A stretch of 43,517 bases of DNA from Spirochaetaceae bacterium (GTDB lineage: Bacteria; Spirochaetota; Spirochaetia; SZUA-6; Bin103): NCBI GenBank assembly GCA_028818385.1, contig JAPPNY010000076.1:24342-67858 (forward strand), given 5' to 3'. Both the position numbers and the translations under genes were made by a program. Below the pieces are notes generated by a model. The model made no database searches. It had not been told where the DNA came from and was given only the letters and a program-made list of their open reading frames with translations. This document shows positions 33,451 through 42,905 of the stretch, piece after piece. Within the stretch, counting starts at the first letter, position 1, and the number at the start of each line of letters is the position of its first letter.

Positions 33451-34578
33451 TCAGGTCGGGCGGCTGAGCACCGGGAAGTCGCCGTCCCAGGTGAGCTCGG
33501 CGACGTACATGCCGGCCAAGTTGCGGCGCTCGTCGTCCACGTCGCCGTGGTGGCTGATGCCGCGCAGGCGGTCCTTGCGGCGGAGGTCTTCCTTGCGGGT
33601 GCTCGACAGCCACCAGCGGCCGGCGAAGCGGAACACCTCGGCGGCGACGAACGGTCCGACCAGGTAAATGCCGTTGGTGCCCGGGAACCGGTCGGGCCGG
33701 TCGCTGATCGTGTGCCAGGTGCCGGGGCCGTTGCAGAAGAACAGGTGGAAGACGCCGTCGCGCTCCAGCACGCACGGCGACTCGCAGCCGCCGGTGCCGC
33801 GCAGGCCGGCCGGGAACAGGAACACCGGCTCCGGCGCCAGCTCGAAGCGGTCCCAGTCGGTGGTGGTCGCCAGGGCGATCGCCGAGTAGCCCAGCTTCGC
33901 GGTGACGATGTAGTAGATGTGGTAGGTGTCGCCGATGCGCAGGATGTGGCTGTCCTTGCAGGCGCCGTACGGCTCGGCCCATGGCGGGGGCGGCAGCACG
34001 GGATTGCGCTCATGGTAGCACCAGTCGAGCAGATCGGTGGAGAACGCGACGCCGCAGCGCGTCCCCTGCATGCCCACGCCAGTGGTGACGCAGGCGAAGC
34101 CGCCCGCGTACGGGTGGATGTTCACCGGCACGCCGGTGGCGACGCAGTCCCACTCGCCCTGCGGCGTGCTCAGGATCAGTCCGCGGTACTCCAGGTCGAA
34201 CAGGCCGCTGCCGACCGCGTAGCCGGTGTACTCGTAGGCGAGCTTGCGGATGCGCGGGTCGGCCTTCTCCAGGTCCTCGGGCGACCCGGTGATGTGGAAG
34301 TTCCACAGGCGCCCGTCGTGCTCGACGAAGGTGTTGTCGATGAAGCTCAGGCCGGGACCGGGGCGGTAGGCCAGCTCCATCACCTCGTCGAAGACGAACG
34401 GCTCCCGGCCGTTGGCCTGCCGCTTCAGGCGAGCCAGCCGGCCCACCAAGCTGCGCTCGTCCGCCGCCGGCGCCGGCGGAAACCGCTCCGCGACGCGGTC
34501 GCGCTGCTCCCTCGGCATGATCAGCGGCCGCCCCAGGAGCGGAAACAGGCCGGTGTGTTCGCGTCCCGTGTCGTCCAT
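33451..34578 (-). CDS. Five-bladed beta-propeller glycosidase-like protein (GH32/43/68 clan)
   Basis: The 375-residue protein has repeated propeller blades with acidic residues at glycosidase positions: SFIDNTFVEHDGRLWNFHI (Asp), GACKDSHILRIGDTYHIYYI (Asp) and CESPCVLERDGVFHLFFC (Glu). SSTRKEDLRRKDRL and VLFSTDLLDW-like elements (FSTDLLDWCYH) also fit. No signal peptide is visible, so it is probably cytoplasmic. Substrate and even hydrolytic activity are unsure. ATG 34578 is chosen. It ends three bases from the convergent PhyH 3 gene. Confidence 0.75.
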   Translation of the reverse strand: MDDTGREHTGLFPLLGRPLIMPREQRDRVAERFPPAPAADERSLVGRLARLKRQANGREPFVFDEVMELAYRPGPGLSFIDNTFVEHDGRLWNFHITGSPEDLEKADPRIRKLAYEYTGYAVGSGLFDLEYRGLILSTPQGEWDCVATGVPVNIHPYAGGFACVTTGVGMQGTRCGVAFSTDLLDWCYHERNPVLPPPPWAEPYGACKDSHILRIGDTYHIYYIVTAKLGYSAIALATTTDWDRFELAPEPVFLFPAGLRGTGGCESPCVLERDGVFHLFFCNGPGTWHTISDRPDRFPGTNGIYLVGPFVAAEVFRFAGRWWLSSTRKEDLRRKDRLRGISHHGDVDDERRNLAGMYVAELTWDGDFPVLSRPT

Positions 34579-34678
34579 CGCAGCTTCAGCGTAACCCACC
34601 CCCGCGCGGCCGGCGACCACGGCGGATGCCCACACCGGGCGGCGCCGCTGCCCGTCCGGCAAGTGGTAGCATCACTCC

Positions 34679-35623
34679 ATGGTTGAGCGCAGCGCTGCCA
34701 CGGTCACGACGCCGGGCGAGCACCCGGCGCCTGAGTCATTGGAGTTCCCCGGCTGCCGGCCGCTACGCATCCCGCGCGCGGAGATCTCCGATTACGAGGG
34801 CCGCATCGAGTACTGGGACGCCGCCACGGAGATCGCCATGGTGTGCGAGCCGATCAGCACCTACCACGAGCTGCCGGGGCAGCGCCTCGCACGGCTGCTG
34901 ACGACGATCGCCCACCTGCGCGGCTCGCCGATCGAGACCTTCGGTGCCGCGGACCTCCTGGTGCGCGACATCCACGGCGATCACCTGCGCATCCTGGAGG
35001 CCGACCAGACCGTGTATCTACACCCGCGCGCGACGCGGCCGTGGGGCGCCGCGATCGAGGTCGGCAGCGACGCGTTGCCGGACGTGGTGCTGGAGGTGGA
35101 CAACACCACCGACGTACGCCGCGGCAAGCTCGCCCTCTACGAGTCGTGGGGCTTTCCCGAGGTCTGGGTGGAGGTGCCCGACACGGCGTCGCCGAGCCGT
35201 CCTGCGGGCCTGCGACCCGGCCTGACGATTCACGCGCTGGATGACCGGCGCTTTCGTACCGAGCCGAGCAGCCGGGCGTTTCCGGGCTGGACGTCGCGGG
35301 AGATCCACCGAGCGCTGAACGAGGCCGAGCTGTCGCACGCCACCATGGCGGCACTGCGCCGAGTGGCGCGAACGCTGGGCGCCGCGGAGGGCACCGGGCC
35401 GGATGACGACCCCCTGCTGGCCGCGGAGCGCATGGAAGGCCGAAGGGAGACGCAGGCCGTGGCGGTGTTGCAGGTGTTCACGACCAGTGGCCTGCCGGTG
35501 TCCGCTGCGTTGCGCCGCCGCCTGGCCGAGCTGGAGGGCGTCTCCACCGCGGCACTGGTCCAGGCGGCGCTGGAGTGCCGAGACGAACCGCACTATCTGC
35601 GGCTGGTGCGGGAGAGAGGTTGA
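34679..35623 (+). CDS. Uma2-family putative restriction-endonuclease-fold protein
   Basis: The 314-residue protein contains the Uma2 (DUF820) core: an early Glu (IEYWDAATEIAMV), DLLVRDIHGDHLRILEADQT, and the PD-(D/E)xK-like PDVVLEVDNTTDVRRGKLAL followed by YESWGFPEVWVEV. The fold is a nuclease fold, but a biological target has not been established for most members. The ~110-residue C-terminal extension (from GWTSREIHRAL) is helical and includes an ATLGAAEG-type linker. The ATG at 34679 has no clear Shine-Dalgarno site. Confidence 0.85.
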   Translation: MVERSAATVTTPGEHPAPESLEFPGCRPLRIPRAEISDYEGRIEYWDAATEIAMVCEPISTYHELPGQRLARLLTTIAHLRGSPIETFGAADLLVRDIHGDHLRILEADQTVYLHPRATRPWGAAIEVGSDALPDVVLEVDNTTDVRRGKLALYESWGFPEVWVEVPDTASPSRPAGLRPGLTIHALDDRRFRTEPSSRAFPGWTSREIHRALNEAELSHATMAALRRVARTLGAAEGTGPDDDPLLAAERMEGRRETQAVAVLQVFTTSGLPVSAALRRRLAELEGVSTAALVQAALECRDEPHYLRLVRERG

Positions 35624-35657
35624 CGCCCGCCCGACTACGAAGCGCCTCGACGGCCGC

Positions 35658-35846
35658 TCAGGCATTCAGGTGGTCATCGGCCGACATCGCCGTGTTCTGC
35701 TTGATGCCGTGCTCGGAGAGCCACCGCCTGAGATCGAGGATGTGCATGCCGAGCGCTTCCGCGAGCTTGCCGATGCTGATGTAGCCTTCCACGTACGCCG
35801 CCAGCGCATGACGCTGTTGCACGTTCCGCGTCGCGTCCTGTGCCAT
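35658..35846 (-). CDS. Orphan UPF0175-like small HTH protein (antitoxin-like)
   Basis: A 62-residue protein, MAQDATRNVQQRHALAAYVE, whose core YISIGKLAEALGMHILDLRR resembles the helix-turn-helix of UPF0175 proteins, which pair with PIN toxins. No toxin gene follows: the next gene downstream is the convergent Uma2 gene. ATG 35846 has a GGGGAGG site at seven bases, better than the ATG two codons upstream. It is divergent from the AddB-like gene by 47 bases and could regulate it. Confidence 0.65.
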   Translation of the reverse strand: MAQDATRNVQQRHALAAYVEGYISIGKLAEALGMHILDLRRWLSEHGIKQNTAMSADDHLNA

Positions 35847-35893
35847 CCGCATTCCTCCCCTTTAGCCATGAACTCATACAAGGGTACAGAGTC

Positions 35894-38863
35894 ATGTATC
35901 TGTACTCCTGGCCCCGGCACGATACGATAGCGGCCATCGCACATCCCACCTTGATCGTCGGGCCAGCCGGCTCCGGGAAGACCGAGGCCCTGCTCCGGCG
36001 GGCGGCGGAGCGCTACCGGGAGAACCCGTTCGCGGCCACTCTGGTGGTGGTGCCGACCGTCCGGCACGGCGACCAGTTCCGGCGACGGCTGCTGGCGCTG
36101 TGCGGCGTGGCGCTCGACCTGCAGGTGGAGACGCCACGCGGAGTGGCCCGCAGGCTCCACACCGGGACCGCTACCGCCTCGATCGGCGCCTCGCGCGAGC
36201 TGCTCGGCAGCGTCGCGTACCGGCAGATCGCATCCGGAGCCGCCGCGCACTTCGCGCCCCTGGGCGCGGCGGCCGCGCTGCCGCTGCTGTGGGCGGCGGT
36301 GGATGAGTTGCTGGCCGAGGATGTCTTCGCGGACCGTTTCACCGCGGCCGCCGCCGCCACCGGCGACCCGCAGCTCGCGGCGGTCGCGGCCATCTACGGA
36401 GCCTGGCGCCGCGAGCTGGAGGAGCACGGGTGGCTCGCGCCGGCGGCGCTGCCCGCCGCGGCCGCGGCTGCCCCGGACGCGGCCGGACTGCCGTTCCTGG
36501 TGATCGTCGACGGCTTCCGGTTCTTTCACGGCGGTGAGCTCCGCCTGCTGGCCGCGCTGGCCCGCAACCGCGACCTTCTGCTCGCGTTCGATCCCGACGC
36601 CGGTGAGCGCGCCCGCCACTCGTACGAGCGCCTGGGCGGGCTGCTCCCGGATGCGGTCATCGAACGCTCCGGCGGGCGCGCGCCGGCGCCGCGGATGCAG
36701 GGGTGCGTTGCCGCCGATCGCGAGGCGGAACTGCGCGCCATGGCCCGCGCCATCAAGCGCCGGCTCACCGATGACCGCAGCCTGCGGCCGTCGGATTGCG
36801 GGGTGACCTTCCGCCGGCTCGGCCCGATCCTCGGCCTGGCGCGGCAGGTGTTCGCCGAGTACGACTTGCCGCTGGATCCCGTGGCCGGCGAGCCGCTCGC
36901 CAATCGGCCGCTCGGCGTCTGGGTGCGGCGGCTGCTGCGCCTGCCGGCAGAGGGGTGGCGGCTCCGCGACCTGATCACGGTGCTTGGAAGCGGCTTCATC
37001 GACCGGCGCCGCTTCGGACTCGACCCGTGGAAGGTCACCCGCATCGCTCGCCGTGGGCGGCAGCATCATCTCTGGGCCGGACGCGACGCGCTGGACCGGT
37101 TGGCGGTGCTTGCGGTGAAGAACGAACAGGATTCGCCCGACGGGACCGGCGGCGAGCCTGAGCGGGGACCGACCCTCCCCGGCCTGGAGGCACGCGGCCT
37201 ATCCGCCGTGCTCTCGTACCTCTATGCATTCCTGGAGCCGCCGCCCGCGTCCGCCGGCGCGCACGCGCGGCAGGTGAAGGCCGCGCTGTTCGGCCAGCCG
37301 CCGCTCATCCGCGCCGTCGTCCGTACCGAACCGGGACTCATCGCCGAGATCGATGCGCTCCGCGGGCACCTGGACGACATCGCTGCCGCGGACGACGCCG
37401 TGCGGGAGGGGCCGGTGTCCTTCGCGGCGTTCGTGGACCGTCTCCTGGCGCGCATGGAGGCGCCGGCGGCGATCCTGCGCGAAGCGGGCGGCGTGCTCCT
37501 GGCGCCGATGGGCGCGCTGTCGGGTCTGCGGCTGGGCCACCTGGAGGCGGGTGGCCTGGTGGAAGGCGAGTTCCCCGCGTCACGGTCGGCACCGCTGCTG
37601 CTGTCGCGGGAGGCGCGCAAGGCGCTGGCCGCGGCCGGCCTGGAGCTGCCGCCGCCTCCGGAGCCGACCGAGGACGAGCTGTGGCTGTCCGTGCGCAGCC
37701 GCGCCGACACGGCGCTCACCGCATGGCGGACGCGGCTGGACGAGCGCGGCCGGCAGGTGGCCGCATCGCTCTACTTCGACGACGCCGCCGGCGACCGGGC
37801 GGACGAGACCGGCGCGCCCGCGCCGGCCCAGGCCGCCTCGCGGCGGGAGCTGGCGATCGCCTGCACCAGCGCCTGGAGCCGCGGCAGCCGCGCGCGGCCG
37901 GATGCCGGTCCCGCGTGGGCGGTCGTGCGCGTCGCCGCGCAGGTGGAGCAGCGACGGCGCTCGTTCGTCCATGCCGGCGAGTTCGAGGGGGCGGTCGGCA
38001 CCGGCCTGCGTCCCGAGCTGACCGACGCGCGCGCCGTGTGGAGCGCGACACGCCTCGAGAGTTACCGCACCTGCGCCTTCCAGTTCTTCGGGCAGTACGC
38101 GCTCCGGCTCCGCGAGCTGGACGAAGAGCAGGACTCCGCCGACGCGGCGACACGCGGCACGGTCATGCACGCGATGCTGCAGGACGCACTCGCGGACCTG
38201 AACGCCACCGACACGCCGCTCACGCCGGACACGGTCGGCAGCGCCGTCGCACGCCTCCATACCAGCGGCAAGAGGATCTGGGAGCGGGCCCCGGACGAGC
38301 ACGGGTTCGGCCGGGTGGGGCTGTGGCGGATCGAGCGCGAGCCGGCGCTGGAGCGGCTGGAGGATCTGTTGCGAGCCGAAGCCGAGCGGTGCGCCGCGGA
38401 CGGAGTCACCGCGCTGCTCGGCACCGAGACCGGGATCGAGTCCGCGCTGCCGCTGGAACCGCCGCTCGCGGTTGGAGCCAAGATCGACCGCCTGGACGCG
38501 GCCTCCGGCCTGGCGGTGGTCGTGGACTACAAGACGGGTGGCTCCATCAGCCGCAGGGAACTGGACGGCGACATCAGGGTGCAGCTTCCCCTGTACGCGT
38601 ACCTGGCGCGGGAGCGGGAGCAGGCCGGGCGGGTGATCGCCCGCTATGCCTGGTTGCGCGCACGCCACGCGCAGTGGCAGCTCGACTCGGACGATCCCGC
38701 CGACCGCGAGCTCATCGACGGCGTCGTGACGCGCGCCGGCGAGGTGCGCGCGGCGGTGGAGTCCGGCGATTTCCGGGTCAGCCCGAACGTGCAGCCCTGT
38801 CCCTGGTACTGCGCCTTCCAGCACGTCTGCCGCGTCAACCAGTTCAGCCGATGGAAGAGCTGA
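35894..38863 (+). CDS. addB: AddB-like PD-(D/E)XK nuclease with inactive-helicase body
   Basis: The 989-residue protein starts with a Walker A motif (LIVGPAGSGKT, residues 20-30) and then shows little conservation of helicase motifs, as in AddB. The C-terminal RecB-type nuclease has KIDRLD, VVVDYKTG and QLPLYAY. Cys727 (YRTCAFQFF) with Cys969, 973 and 979 (CPWYCAFQHVC) matches the 4Fe-4S nuclease staple of AddB. Together with AddA it resects double-strand ends for recombination. ATG 35894 is chosen, and a GTG at 35840 would add 18 poor codons. The next gene overlaps its end by 13 bases. Confidence 0.85.
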   Translation: MYLYSWPRHDTIAAIAHPTLIVGPAGSGKTEALLRRAAERYRENPFAATLVVVPTVRHGDQFRRRLLALCGVALDLQVETPRGVARRLHTGTATASIGASRELLGSVAYRQIASGAAAHFAPLGAAAALPLLWAAVDELLAEDVFADRFTAAAAATGDPQLAAVAAIYGAWRRELEEHGWLAPAALPAAAAAAPDAAGLPFLVIVDGFRFFHGGELRLLAALARNRDLLLAFDPDAGERARHSYERLGGLLPDAVIERSGGRAPAPRMQGCVAADREAELRAMARAIKRRLTDDRSLRPSDCGVTFRRLGPILGLARQVFAEYDLPLDPVAGEPLANRPLGVWVRRLLRLPAEGWRLRDLITVLGSGFIDRRRFGLDPWKVTRIARRGRQHHLWAGRDALDRLAVLAVKNEQDSPDGTGGEPERGPTLPGLEARGLSAVLSYLYAFLEPPPASAGAHARQVKAALFGQPPLIRAVVRTEPGLIAEIDALRGHLDDIAAADDAVREGPVSFAAFVDRLLARMEAPAAILREAGGVLLAPMGALSGLRLGHLEAGGLVEGEFPASRSAPLLLSREARKALAAAGLELPPPPEPTEDELWLSVRSRADTALTAWRTRLDERGRQVAASLYFDDAAGDRADETGAPAPAQAASRRELAIACTSAWSRGSRARPDAGPAWAVVRVAAQVEQRRRSFVHAGEFEGAVGTGLRPELTDARAVWSATRLESYRTCAFQFFGQYALRLRELDEEQDSADAATRGTVMHAMLQDALADLNATDTPLTPDTVGSAVARLHTSGKRIWERAPDEHGFGRVGLWRIEREPALERLEDLLRAEAERCAADGVTALLGTETGIESALPLEPPLAVGAKIDRLDAASGLAVVVDYKTGGSISRRELDGDIRVQLPLYAYLAREREQAGRVIARYAWLRARHAQWQLDSDDPADRELIDGVVTRAGEVRAAVESGDFRVSPNVQPCPWYCAFQHVCRVNQFSRWKS

Positions 38864-41800
38864 CCCGCGAACAGGCGGCGGTGGTCGCCGACCGCAACGC
38901 CGACATCCTGGTGTCCGCCGGTGCCGGCTCAGGCAAGACCCGCGTGCTGGTCGAGCGCTACGTCGCGCTGCTCGCGGACTGCCGCATCCCCGAGATCGCC
39001 GCAGTCACCTTCACCGACGCCGCCGCGACCGAGATGCGCGAGCGCGTGCGGCGCGAGGTGCGCGGCCGGCCGGAGCTGGCCGGCCATCTCCCCGACATCG
39101 ATCAGGCCGTGATCGGCACCATTCACGCGCTGTGCCTGCAGGTGCTGCGCGAGCATCCCGTGGCGGCCGGGGCGATCGCCGCGGCGCGCATCCTGCCCGA
39201 CGACGAGGCGGAATACGAGCGGATCGGCGCCGCACTCGACGCCCTGGAGGACGCGGCGCAGGCGGACGACGGCCGCGCCCTGGCGATACGGGAGCTGGAC
39301 GTGTTCCCGCTGAGCGAGCAGCTCCCGCGGATGATCGAGCGCCGCGACGAGGTCCGGACCGCGTTCGGCCGGCTGGCCGGCTCGACCGTCGATGACTGGT
39401 CCCGCCACGTTCGCCGGCTGCTCGACGCCTCGCTGCGCGACGCGGTCGACGCGGAGCGGCCCGAGCTGGAACGCCTGGTCGCCGACCTCCGCCGCGCCCA
39501 CGCGGGAGCCGCGCCTGCCGACAAGCTGGCGCAGCAGGTCGGGGGCCTCCTCGACGCGCTTGGCGATCCGCTTCCCGAGGACCCCGGCCGGCTCGCCGAG
39601 GCGCTCGCCGTACAGGGGCCCCTGATCAAGGTCAACGTGGGCAGTCAGAAGAACTGGGAGGACGTGAAACTCGTCAAGGAGCACCTGAAGTCGGTCCGCG
39701 AAGCCGCCAGGCGCCTGCAGGAGGCGCCCCGCTGGGAGGCGTACGAAGCGGACGCCCTGCGGGTGGCCGCGGCGCTGCAGGCCCTGTTCCAGGACGCCTG
39801 CCGCCGCTACCGGACGCGCAAGGCCGAGCTGTCGGCATGCGACTACCTGGACCTGGAGCTGGAGGCGATCCGCCTCCTGGACCGCCACCCGGAGATCGCC
39901 GCCCGCTACCGCGCGAGGCTCCGGCACGTCATGGTGGACGAGGCGCAGGACCTGAACGAGACGCAGGTCCGCCTGCTGCGCCTGCTCACCGGCGGCAACG
40001 GCAGCGGGCCGCAGCGGTTCCTGGTCGGCGACGCCAAGCAGTCCATCTACCGGTTCCGCGGAAGCGACGTCGCCCACTTCAACCGCTACGAGGAGGAGAT
40101 CGGCCGCGCCGGCGGCTCGGTCCGCGCCCTGACGCAGTCCTTTCGGACCCACGACGAAATGGTGTCGGTGTGCAACGCGCTCTTCGAACGCGTGTTCGAG
40201 GCCGGCGCCGATGGCCCGGGCAGCGTGCGCATGCAGCCCATGTCGGGCCGCGGCCCGGCCCGGCGCGCCCGCCCGCCCCTCACCCTGAAACCCGTCGCCC
40301 CGGCCCCCGCCCGCACCGCCCGCCCCGCGGCCGCGAACCCCCGGCGGGTCGAGGCCGACGTGGTAGCGGGCGAGATCGCCGCGCTGCTCGACGGCGGCGC
40401 CGCCGTGTGGGACGGAAGCCGGGGGTGCGAGCGGCCGTCGACCCCGCGTGACGTGGCGGTCCTGTTGCGCCGGCTGGCCAACGTGCACGTCTTCGAGCAG
40501 GCGCTGGAGGGTCACGGCGTGCCGTACGTCACGCCCGCGGGCGCCGGGTTCTTCACCCGGCAGGAGGTCCGCGACCTGACCAACCTGCTGGCATGGCTCT
40601 CGGAGCCGGACGACCACATCGCCCTGGTCGGCGCGCTGCGCTCGCCCCTGTTCATGATCGACGACCGAACGCTTGAGGCCTGCCACGCCGCGGATCGGAG
40701 CTGGACGCGGGTGCTCGCCCATCCACCTGACGGCGTGGCCGGCGCCGCCCGGCGGCGCTGCACGCACGCCGCCGCGGTGCTCGAGGAGCTGCGCGATGCC
40801 GCGGCGCTGGAGCCGCCGGACGCGATCGTCGAGCGCGCGCTGGCCCTGACCGGCTTCGAGGCCGCCTGGGCGCCGCTGCGCGGCGGCGAGCAGGCGCTGG
40901 CCAACATCCGCAAGCTGGTGACGATCCTGCGCACGCTGGCCGGCCGCTCGATCGACGAGACGGTCACCTATCTGCGCCGGCGGCGCGACGAGCTGGTCGA
41001 CCGCGAAGGGCTGGCTGTGGTCGACCGGACCGACGCGGTGCGGCTGCTGACGATCCACGGCGCCAAGGGGCTGGAGTTCCCGATCGTCTTCGTGCCCGAA
41101 GCGCACGTCCGGGCTCCGGAAACCCACGACAGCATCCGCTGGCGCGTCGACGACGGCATCTCCGTCACCCTGAAAGCGGACGCCGCCTCGGCCGACGAAC
41201 GCCGCCGGCGTCCGGGGCTGTATCGCTACCTGCTCGATCTCGATCGGCGCGAGGAGGACGCCGAGTACCGCCGGCTGCTCTACGTTGCCGCCACGCGCGC
41301 CGCCGACCGGTTGTACCTGAGCGGCGATGACGGCGGCCGAGAGAGGAGCTGGTTGGCCATGTGCCGGGACGGGCTGCGCGGCATGGACCCGTCCCGGGTG
41401 GAGATGCGCGAGCCGGCGCCGGTCGACCTAGGCACGATCGCGCGCGCCGGTCCGCCAGCGGAGGTCGCGATGCCGCCGGCTTCCGATGAGCGGACGGTGG
41501 ACGCGCCGCTGGTCGACCGTCCCGCGGTGATCCCGCTGCGCGCAAGCACCCCGGTCACTTCGCTGCGCCCGCCGTCCGCGCCTGTCGGATTCTCCGGATC
41601 CGCCAGATCCGCGGGCCATGGCGACGGGCTGGCGCTGGTGCGGGGCACCCTCGCGCACGAGGCGATCCGGGTCTGGTTCACCACCGGGACCCGCCCGGAA
41701 CTGAGGCCCCTGCTCGGACGCCTGCACGCCTCCACGGGCGACCCCGCTGCGCTGCGCGCGATGGCCGAGGTGGATGTGATGCTCGACCGCTTCGACGGCA

Positions 41801-42180
41801 GCGAGCTGGCGCAGGCCTTGCGCAGCCCCGGCACGCGCGCCCACTTCGAGCTTCCCTTCGGCTGGTACTGGGACGGCGCCCCCGTGCACGGCACCATCGA
41901 CCTGGCCTACGAGCACGAGGGCCGCTGGCACCTGGTCGACTTCAAGACCGACGACGTGACGCGCGGGCGGCTCAAGCGGGCGGCGGCCCCCTACCTTGGC
42001 CAGGTCGCCCTCTACGCCGCCGCCCTGCAGCAGGCGGTCGGCCACGCGCCGGCCGCCACGCTGTACTTCCTGCGGCCCGGCGTCGGCTACCTGCCCGACC
42101 CGGACGAACTCCGCGAAGCGCTGGCCGCCACCCGCTCCCGCATCGACGCCGGCGCTATGCTCGCCGAGCCCGAACCGTAG
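38851..42180 (+). CDS. addA: AddA-like UvrD-type helicase-nuclease
   Basis: The 1109-residue SF1 helicase has motif I (SAGAGSGKT, 22-30), Ia (AVTFTDAAATEM), an IGTIHALCLQVL segment, II (VMVDEAQDLNE), III (FLVGDAKQSIYRFRGSD), V (VRLLTIHGAKGLEFPIV) and VI (YVAATRAADRLYL). The C-terminal nuclease has Asp1017 (HGTIDLAY), Asp1030-Lys1032 (LVDFKTDD) and QVALYAAAL. It unwinds and degrades broken DNA ends in an AddAB complex. ATG 38851 lies inside the end of addB, so translation is coupled. A low-complexity Ala/Pro stretch around residue 470-495 links two helicase subdomains. Confidence 0.92.
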   Translation: MEELTREQAAVVADRNADILVSAGAGSGKTRVLVERYVALLADCRIPEIAAVTFTDAAATEMRERVRREVRGRPELAGHLPDIDQAVIGTIHALCLQVLREHPVAAGAIAAARILPDDEAEYERIGAALDALEDAAQADDGRALAIRELDVFPLSEQLPRMIERRDEVRTAFGRLAGSTVDDWSRHVRRLLDASLRDAVDAERPELERLVADLRRAHAGAAPADKLAQQVGGLLDALGDPLPEDPGRLAEALAVQGPLIKVNVGSQKNWEDVKLVKEHLKSVREAARRLQEAPRWEAYEADALRVAAALQALFQDACRRYRTRKAELSACDYLDLELEAIRLLDRHPEIAARYRARLRHVMVDEAQDLNETQVRLLRLLTGGNGSGPQRFLVGDAKQSIYRFRGSDVAHFNRYEEEIGRAGGSVRALTQSFRTHDEMVSVCNALFERVFEAGADGPGSVRMQPMSGRGPARRARPPLTLKPVAPAPARTARPAAANPRRVEADVVAGEIAALLDGGAAVWDGSRGCERPSTPRDVAVLLRRLANVHVFEQALEGHGVPYVTPAGAGFFTRQEVRDLTNLLAWLSEPDDHIALVGALRSPLFMIDDRTLEACHAADRSWTRVLAHPPDGVAGAARRRCTHAAAVLEELRDAAALEPPDAIVERALALTGFEAAWAPLRGGEQALANIRKLVTILRTLAGRSIDETVTYLRRRRDELVDREGLAVVDRTDAVRLLTIHGAKGLEFPIVFVPEAHVRAPETHDSIRWRVDDGISVTLKADAASADERRRRPGLYRYLLDLDRREEDAEYRRLLYVAATRAADRLYLSGDDGGRERSWLAMCRDGLRGMDPSRVEMREPAPVDLGTIARAGPPAEVAMPPASDERTVDAPLVDRPAVIPLRASTPVTSLRPPSAPVGFSGSARSAGHGDGLALVRGTLAHEAIRVWFTTGTRPELRPLLGRLHASTGDPAALRAMAEVDVMLDRFDGSELAQALRSPGTRAHFELPFGWYWDGAPVHGTIDLAYEHEGRWHLVDFKTDDVTRGRLKRAAAPYLGQVALYAAALQQAVGHAPAATLYFLRPGVGYLPDPDELREALAATRSRIDAGAMLAEPEP

Positions 42181-42204
42181 ACGTACACTCCACATCGAGG
42201 GGCC

Positions 42205-42894
42205 ATGATGAAGATGCGCATCGCTCTGGCCGTCGTCGCGGCTGCCATGATGCCGTTCTCCGCGTTCGCCTCCCCGAACCCGCAACAGCTCGTCGACGGC
42301 TTGACCACCGACCTGCGCTACGACCAACACAACGTCGATGACACCCGCCATTCCCTGAGTCATCCGCTCCTGCGCGACGGCGACCTCGGCACCCGCTACT
42401 TCCTGATTCATCCACTCCTGCGTCACGGCATCCGCCCGGACCGGATGCCGTGGCTCGGCTCCGAAGACCCGCGACGACTCCTGGAGGACTCGACCACCGA
42501 CCTTCTCCTCGGTCCCCGTACCCAAACCGACGGCAACGACCTTGAAACGGTGCCGTGCGGGTCGGCACAGGCGCCGACCTGGAAGGATTTTTTCGACCTG
42601 CTGGAGTTGTGCGAGCGGTTCTTCGAACCCGGATTCGCCGCCGTCAGCGGCTACTCTGAAGACGACGTTTTTTCCTTCACAGTCAACGCTGACGCTGCCG
42701 TCGTGCTCAACATCGATCAATTGGCCGACATCGCACATCATTGGGCACATGGCTTGCGGCAGACTCTCGGCCTTGACGCGTTCAGGATCACCATCACGTC
42801 GTCGCACGAGTCCCTGATCGGCACTATCGAATACAGCGGGGATCGTTGGAGCCTCTCCTTCGTACACGGCTCTGCTGGCCGGCAAGATGGGTGA
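42205..42894 (+). CDS. Secreted protein of unknown function with an internal 16-residue repeat
   Basis: The 229-residue product has a signal peptide (MMKMRIALAVVAAAMMPFSA, cleavage likely after AFA). A mature part rich in Asp, Arg and Leu follows, with two Cys that could form one disulfide. LSHPLLRDGDLGTRYF and LIHPLLRHGIRPDRMP are successive 16-residue units, also visible in DNA at a 48-base period. The second half (VFSFTVNADAAVVLNIDQLA to the end) looks alpha/beta. GAGGGG lies just ahead of two adjacent ATGs, and the second (42208) has better spacing. Base composition is milder than its neighbours. No family recognised. Confidence 0.6.
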   Translation: MMKMRIALAVVAAAMMPFSAFASPNPQQLVDGLTTDLRYDQHNVDDTRHSLSHPLLRDGDLGTRYFLIHPLLRHGIRPDRMPWLGSEDPRRLLEDSTTDLLLGPRTQTDGNDLETVPCGSAQAPTWKDFFDLLELCERFFEPGFAAVSGYSEDDVFSFTVNADAAVVLNIDQLADIAHHWAHGLRQTLGLDAFRITITSSHESLIGTIEYSGDRWSLSFVHGSAGRQDG

Positions 42895-42905
42895 CCCACG
42901 AAGGG

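Noticed and set aside
34679..42180. Restriction or anti-phage defence island (Uma2, orphan antitoxin, helicase-nuclease)
   Set aside because: The helicase-nuclease pair has the full AddA/AddB architecture with the Fe-S nuclease, so housekeeping recombination is the simpler reading. No methylase, effector or mobile marker is nearby.
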